From a virus, in the IMG/VR virus record IMGVR_UViG_3300050821_001186, positions 1-33,019 of that record: a stretch of 33,019 bases of DNA, one strand, 5' to 3'. Shown piece after piece: positions 29,276-33,019 of the stretch. Every line of letters starts with the position of its first letter. The first letter of the stretch is position 1. Under the pieces are notes generated by a model. The model was not told the DNA's origin, searched no databases, and saw only the letters and a list, made by a program, of their open reading frames with translations. The position numbers were made by a program, and so were the translations under genes.

Positions 29276-31536
29276 GCGATCTTGGCGCCGAGTGGGACTC
29301 GCTGCCAGCGACACAGGCGCCGCCCGACGATAGCGGTCCGGTCATCGAGATCCGCGGCACGGCCTCCAGCGCGCCAGCGCCATCGAAGAAGGACTACGCG
29401 GCAGAATGGGATTCGCTCCCGACTGCTGCGGTTCCAGCCGCGCCGGCCGCTCCAAAGGCTGCGCCTGGACCTGCCCCACCCGCTACCGAGCAGCCGATCG
29501 ACCTATCGAAAGACGATCTGCTGCGCGAGGCCGGGCGTGGCGCTGCCGAAATTGGCACGCATTTTGCCAAGGGAACCGCGCAGCTGGCCGCTACCGCTGC
29601 TGGTAACATCTACGACGTTGCGCGCGGCGGATCGCTGCAGGCGCCGCTGACCTCCGGCCAGAAGATGTCGGACTGGATCGGCGGCCTGGGCGGCGAGCCG
29701 CAGACCTACGTGGGGCGGTATGGCAACCAGGCAATGGATTGGGTTTTTTCGCTTCCTGGCCGGCTCGGTGGGAAGCTTGCTGACGTGGCTGCTGAAAGCG
29801 GCGCTCCTCCTGCCGTCAGCGCCCTTCTTTCTGCTGGCCCGGCTGTTGGGCTGGCGCTCGCCGGCGGCCGAGCAAAGATTCCACGTGAAACAATCGAGCC
29901 GCGCGTCGAGCCAGGCACCGCTACAGGGACAGGTACTGGAACCGTGGCAGGGACCGGGGCTCGAGGTGGGGCCACCGGGCAACCGGTACAGGCCGGTTCC
30001 GTGGCAGGAGGTCCGAGCGGCGGCGCAGGCAATGCAGGAGCTGGAGCAGGAGGCGCAGCGCCGGGCCTTCCTTCGGTCCCTGCGGGCTTCGAAGGGATAG
30101 CGACTCCAGTCGAGCATCTTCCGGCCGCGGCGCAGCTTTCCAGCCCAGCGCGGCAGTTTTTCCCGTCCGTCAAAAAGTCCACGATCGGCGCCGACCTGCC
30201 GGAGCCGGCGCAGGCCGAACGCGCCCAGGTGATGCAGGCGGTCGGGATCGATCCAACGGATGGGTTCCGCGAAGGCGCGCTGAAGGGCAATCCGAAGACG
30301 CAGGCTAGCGAGGTCATGACTGGCGAGACGCCGGGTCCGCTCGGCAACGTCTATCAGAAGAAGTTTGCCGACGAGCAGAACGCGCTGCGCAGCTACGCGC
30401 AGGACATCAAAGACGCTGCGGGCGGCACGCAGTCAGGCCCGGAGTTGCCGCAGGAGCAGGCCGCCTACCTGCGCGGCCAGAATATCGTCAAGCCACTGGA
30501 CATGCTCGACCAGTTCTACAACCAAAAGGCGTCAGACCTGTACGCGCAGGCGCGCGCCAATGGCGCCGCATCGGTGCAGAGCACACAGCTCGACGGGCTG
30601 CTGAAAAACTCCGATTTCCGGCAGACCCTGATCGCTCAGGGTAAGCGCCCGCTACTGGATGCGCTCGACGCGCAGGTCGATCGCTTCCATAACGAGGGCT
30701 GGGGCGATCAGCAGGGGCCGAACACGGTTGGCGCGGCCGAAGCTTTCCGGCAATGGCTGAATCAGACCGGAACGGCAGAGACCGGCCGCACGATGTCGCA
30801 GGTCAAGCAGGCCCTCGACAATGACGTGGCCCAAGCCGGTGGCGCCGAGACATTCAAGGCCGCGCGGGCAATGTGGCAGCAGTACAAGGAAACGCTCGGT
30901 GATCCGAAAGGCATCAGCTCACTCTTGGAGGACGACAAAGGCAATCGCACGGTGCCGTTCAATCAGGTGCCGCAAAAGATCGCCGGCATGCAGGATCTGG
31001 ATCAGTTCAAGCATGTGATCGACACGCTCAAGGGCATCCGCAACATCGAAGGCATCGATCCGGCGATCGTTGATGCTTCAAACAATGCGTTGCGCGAAAT
31101 CCGCCAGCAGTTCGCGGAGAGCGCGGTCAATGCCGGAGCGACCACGGAATCCTGGAATCCGCGCAACTTCAATAAGACCGTCAACGCGAACGCTTTCCGC
31201 ATGGGCCAGGTCTTCACGCCAGCCGAATTGCAGCGGTTTCGCACACTCAACGATGCCGGCTTCGTGCTGGAAAACCAGACTCGCTATCCGGGCGCGGTCG
31301 TGCAGGGGTTGTCGCTCGTTCATAGAGGCGCGATCCAGCTCGGGGCAGGTGCAGCTGGCGCTGCGGCTGAATTGGCTGCGGGCGGCGGCATGAGCGGCGG
31401 GGCGGCGGCTGGCTTTGTTGGCAATCGCATGGGCGCGTTTCTGACCGATCGCATGGGCATGGCGCGTGCGCAGCAATTGCAGCGCCAGATGCGATCCAAC
31501 GCCGAGAAATACTTCCCAGGAGCCAGCGCGCCATGA
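29272..31536 (+). CDS. Large DNA ejection protein, P22 gp16-like
   Basis: A 754-residue internal virion protein, the last of the three ejection proteins (P22 gp16 is about 609). The N-terminus has two copies of an EWDSLP element (residues 7-12 and 45-50), then a helical part with a Gly/Ala-rich section (LLSAGPAVGLALAGG), a low-complexity Gly/Ala/Thr linker at about residues 215-265, a long charged helical body and a Gly/Ala-rich, membrane-active-looking C-terminus (AIQLGAGAAGAAAELAAGGG). An apparent second coding frame overlaps residues about 150-276. It probably inserts into the envelope and helps DNA entry. Confidence 0.8.
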   Translation: MSDLGAEWDSLPATQAPPDDSGPVIEIRGTASSAPAPSKKDYAAEWDSLPTAAVPAAPAAPKAAPGPAPPATEQPIDLSKDDLLREAGRGAAEIGTHFAKGTAQLAATAAGNIYDVARGGSLQAPLTSGQKMSDWIGGLGGEPQTYVGRYGNQAMDWVFSLPGRLGGKLADVAAESGAPPAVSALLSAGPAVGLALAGGRAKIPRETIEPRVEPGTATGTGTGTVAGTGARGGATGQPVQAGSVAGGPSGGAGNAGAGAGGAAPGLPSVPAGFEGIATPVEHLPAAAQLSSPARQFFPSVKKSTIGADLPEPAQAERAQVMQAVGIDPTDGFREGALKGNPKTQASEVMTGETPGPLGNVYQKKFADEQNALRSYAQDIKDAAGGTQSGPELPQEQAAYLRGQNIVKPLDMLDQFYNQKASDLYAQARANGAASVQSTQLDGLLKNSDFRQTLIAQGKRPLLDALDAQVDRFHNEGWGDQQGPNTVGAAEAFRQWLNQTGTAETGRTMSQVKQALDNDVAQAGGAETFKAARAMWQQYKETLGDPKGISSLLEDDKGNRTVPFNQVPQKIAGMQDLDQFKHVIDTLKGIRNIEGIDPAIVDASNNALREIRQQFAESAVNAGATTESWNPRNFNKTVNANAFRMGQVFTPAELQRFRTLNDAGFVLENQTRYPGAVVQGLSLVHRGAIQLGAGAAGAAAELAAGGGMSGGAAAGFVGNRMGAFLTDRMGMARAQQLQRQMRSNAEKYFPGASAP
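29720..30100 (+). CDS. Embedded membrane protein in an alternative frame
   Basis: A 126-codon frame inside the large ejection-protein gene, shifted by one base. Its protein has two hydrophobic parts at about residues 9-44 (FFRFLAGSVGSLLTWLLKAA and LLLPSAPFFLLARLLGW) and a charged C-terminal helix (PVPWQEVRAAAQAMQELEQE). Hand counts give 79% G/C at its third positions (100 of 126) against 53% in the host frame over the same interval, whereas the host frame has about 90% just before and 80-90% just after. The host protein here is a low-complexity linker. Start ATG follows GTGGGGCGGT, a weak ribosome-binding site. No family is recognised; a holin- or envelope-acting accessory is possible. If real, this is a true dual-coding gene. 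Confidence 0.6.
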   Translation: MATRQWIGFFRFLAGSVGSLLTWLLKAALLLPSAPFFLLARLLGWRSPAAEQRFHVKQSSRASSQAPLQGQVLEPWQGPGLEVGPPGNRYRPVPWQEVRAAAQAMQELEQEAQRRAFLRSLRASKG

Positions 31537-32567
31537 CCGTCGCAATCGCCCCGGCGCTAGGTTTCGGCGCGCAGCGTTTTCTCAACAACCTGCAAGGCAT
31601 CACGCCCAACGTCAACGGGCTGATCAACACCTACGCAGCCGGAACCGGCACGCCGCAGGCGACGTTCACCGACTCTACGGGCGCCACGCCGAATCCGAAC
31701 CCGATTGTTCTGGATGCGAATGGGCGCGTGCCCAACGAGATCTGGTTCACGGCCGGCCAAGTCTACAAGCTGGTCGAGACCGATCAGTTCGGCACGGTCA
31801 TCGGCACCTGGGACAACGTACCGGCCACCGCGAGTGCGGCCGATATCGCGAACCTGCAGGCGCAGATCACCGCGTTCGCAACATCCTTCACGACGGGCGC
31901 TCTCACCGTCACAGGCGCCACGACGCTGAATGCGCTTTCGGTTGGCGCGATTACCGGCACGGGTTCAGTCAACATCGGCACCAACACGATCACGTCTGGC
32001 GCGATCACTTCGACCGGTGCATCGTCGCTCGGCTCGCTCACGCTCACGAGCGGCAACTTGGCGATGGGCGGGTTTTCGATCACGGGCGGCGCCAACGCGA
32101 CTTTCAGCGGCACGGTGACGGCCGCCAGCTTCACAACCACGGCGCTGAACGCGGCCTCGTTCCTGACGGGAGGCGTCACGAACAGCGGCAACATCGTCAA
32201 CTTCAATACCAGCGGGACATTGAGCGGCAGCGGTATTACCAACACAGCCGGCACGATCACATTCGCCAACGCCGGAACGTATGACGTGCTGTTCAGCGGC
32301 CTTTTCTCCCAACCATCGGCATCGATCAACATAAGCACCACGATCTATTTCGGTGGCACGGCCAACACGATCGTGGGCCCGGTCGCTGCCAACGGTCAGC
32401 AGATGTCGATCACGGGCGCTAATGGCGATGTCGGTGCGGCCTACAGCATGCGCGCCATCGTCATCACCAACGCGGTCAATCAAACGCTCACCGTCAACTC
32501 AACCTTGGCGTTTAGCAGCAACTATCAGGTCACGGCTGGGGCCTACATCACCATCAGCCAACGATAG
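31533..32567 (+). CDS. Tail fibre/spike protein
   Basis: A 344-residue protein. The N-terminal segment (FLNNLQGITPNVNGLINTYA; TGTPQATFTDSTGATPNPNP; IVLDANGRVPNEIWFTAGQV) is the virion-binding domain found in many podovirus fibres and tailspikes. A repetitive Thr/Gly/Ala shaft follows (residues about 115-240), and the C-terminal part (ANAGTYDVLFSGLFSQPSAS...VTAGAYITISQR) looks like a trimeric C1q/TNF-like tip. No endoglycosidase signature is seen. It likely recognises the host receptor. Start overlaps the upstream stop as ATGA. Confidence 0.8.
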   Translation: MTVAIAPALGFGAQRFLNNLQGITPNVNGLINTYAAGTGTPQATFTDSTGATPNPNPIVLDANGRVPNEIWFTAGQVYKLVETDQFGTVIGTWDNVPATASAADIANLQAQITAFATSFTTGALTVTGATTLNALSVGAITGTGSVNIGTNTITSGAITSTGASSLGSLTLTSGNLAMGGFSITGGANATFSGTVTAASFTTTALNAASFLTGGVTNSGNIVNFNTSGTLSGSGITNTAGTITFANAGTYDVLFSGLFSQPSASINISTTIYFGGTANTIVGPVAANGQQMSITGANGDVGAAYSMRAIVITNAVNQTLTVNSTLAFSSNYQVTAGAYITISQR

Positions 32568-32576
32568 GAGGTCAGC

Positions 32577-32714
32577 ATGAACACCTTTCTCCCGTACGTG
32601 ATCTGCTTTGCCGCCGGCGGTGCGCTGGTGGGCGCGTGGTGGTGGTGGATCAATCACAGAGCCAAGGCCAGAGCGTTGCTTCAGGGAGCCGAGCAGGTCG
32701 CGAAGAAACTGTGA
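32577..32714 (+). CDS. 45-residue membrane protein, possible holin
   Basis: A short protein with one hydrophobic segment (FLPYVICFAAGGALVGAWWW, residues 4-23) ending in a run of four tryptophans at 21-24, then a basic/helical tail (NHRAKARALLQGAEQVAKKL). AGGAGG lies five bases before the ATG. Lysis genes usually follow the fibre in such genomes, so a holin or an envelope accessory is plausible, but size and single span are not decisive. Confidence 0.6.
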   Translation: MNTFLPYVICFAAGGALVGAWWWWINHRAKARALLQGAEQVAKKL

Positions 32715-32965
32715 TCGAGCAGGTATGGACCGTTGTGCAGGCGCATCCTGAGACAGATCAGATCGAGATCATCGCGATGCTGCCGAAGGCCCTCGAGCAC
32801 CACGCACGGACTCTCGCGCAGACGCTATCGATCGGCGCTCCGCACAATCGCGCCTCCGCGTTGCTGATGAGCAAGGCCGACGCCGTGCGCGCGCTGATGT
32901 TGACGCAGTTCGGGATGGAGTTGACGCTTAAGGCCATCGCATCGACGGATTCAGGATCGCCCTGA
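32711..32965 (+). CDS. Unknown 84-residue protein
   Basis: The protein starts at GTG in a GTGA overlap with the membrane protein and reads VIEQVWTVVQAHPETDQIEI onward. It is helical, without cysteine clusters or signal, and ends LTQFGMELTLKAIASTDSGS. No family is recognised. It may be a late or host-takeover gene in the lysis region. Confidence 0.5.
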   Translation: MIEQVWTVVQAHPETDQIEIIAMLPKALEHHARTLAQTLSIGAPHNRASALLMSKADAVRALMLTQFGMELTLKAIASTDSGSP

Positions 32966-32980
32966 CCTCCTTTTCCTGCG

Positions 32981-33019
32981 ATGGGCATTAGCGCGAATCG
33001 GGTTACTGTGCGCACTGCG
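32981..33019 (+). CDS. Possible start of a further gene, cut by the window
   Basis: From ATG 32981 the frame stays open for 13 codons to the edge (MGISANRVTVRTA). No ribosome-binding site is evident, so this may be chance. It is listed because the position would fit the next gene of the rightward operon. Confidence 0.2.
   Translation, partial: MGISANRVTVRTA

Noticed and set aside
31466-32284. 272-codon plus-strand frame overlapping the fibre
   Set aside because: Highly Arg/His/Gln-rich and starts inside the preceding gene; the fibre frame is clearly the coding one.
1-33019. CRISPR arrays, tRNA genes, insertion sequences and attachment sites
   Set aside because: No regularly spaced repeats, cloverleaf-like segments, transposase genes or integrase were seen on either strand.

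Overview
The window is one stretch of a tailed-phage genome (free phage or prophage; no integrase, repressor, tRNA or attachment site is visible). The structural gene order and protein families match P22-type podoviruses: large terminase, portal, scaffold, coat, gp4-like and gp10-like head-tail proteins, three ejection proteins, then a fibre. Base composition is high-GC with strong G/C preference at third codon positions. Together with the virion protein types this suggests a Beta- or Gammaproteobacterial host such as Burkholderiales or Xanthomonadales; the host is inference only.

Layout. Positions 1-3730 hold a leftward (minus-strand) operon of 14 very small genes, nearly all joined by ATGA, GTGA or short overlaps. 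Most are unrecognised; one is a C5-cytosine DNA methyltransferase. Positions 3731-3841 are a divergent control region with overlapping sigma-70-like promoters and two abutting palindromes on a TTGACA element. Everything from 3842 onward is rightward. First comes a 54-residue protein resembling sigma-70 region 4, an N4/N6 DNA methyltransferase and a conserved phage protein of unknown role. A replication block follows at 5808-8734: CHC2 zinc-finger primase-like protein, RecA/DnaB-type helicase, O-like replication protein with a possible internal origin, and VRR-NUC nuclease. Small genes and a GroES-like co-chaperonin lead into packaging and head genes.

Positions 10901-32567 are the virion module. 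The terminase, portal, scaffold and P22-like coat protein build and fill the head; gp4-like and gp10-like proteins close the portal vertex; several small beta-rich proteins, a LamG lectin-like protein and a fibre probably decorate the particle; the gp7-, gp20- and gp16-like proteins are ejected with DNA. Two cupins and an aspartyl/asparaginyl-hydroxylase-like protein sit inside this module. The right end has a small membrane protein, one further small gene, and possibly the first codons of another.

Most unusual points: (1) a 126-codon reading frame embedded in another frame of the large ejection-protein gene, where the host frame loses its third-position GC bias exactly over that interval; (2) a short protein with a twin-arginine signal whose C-terminal half resembles the N-arm of this phage's own coat protein; (3) a LamG-containing insertion of about 550 residues in the gp10-like protein; (4) a sigma-4-like mini-protein facing TTGACA palindromes; (5) an iteron-like, purine-rich and palindrome array inside the replication gene.
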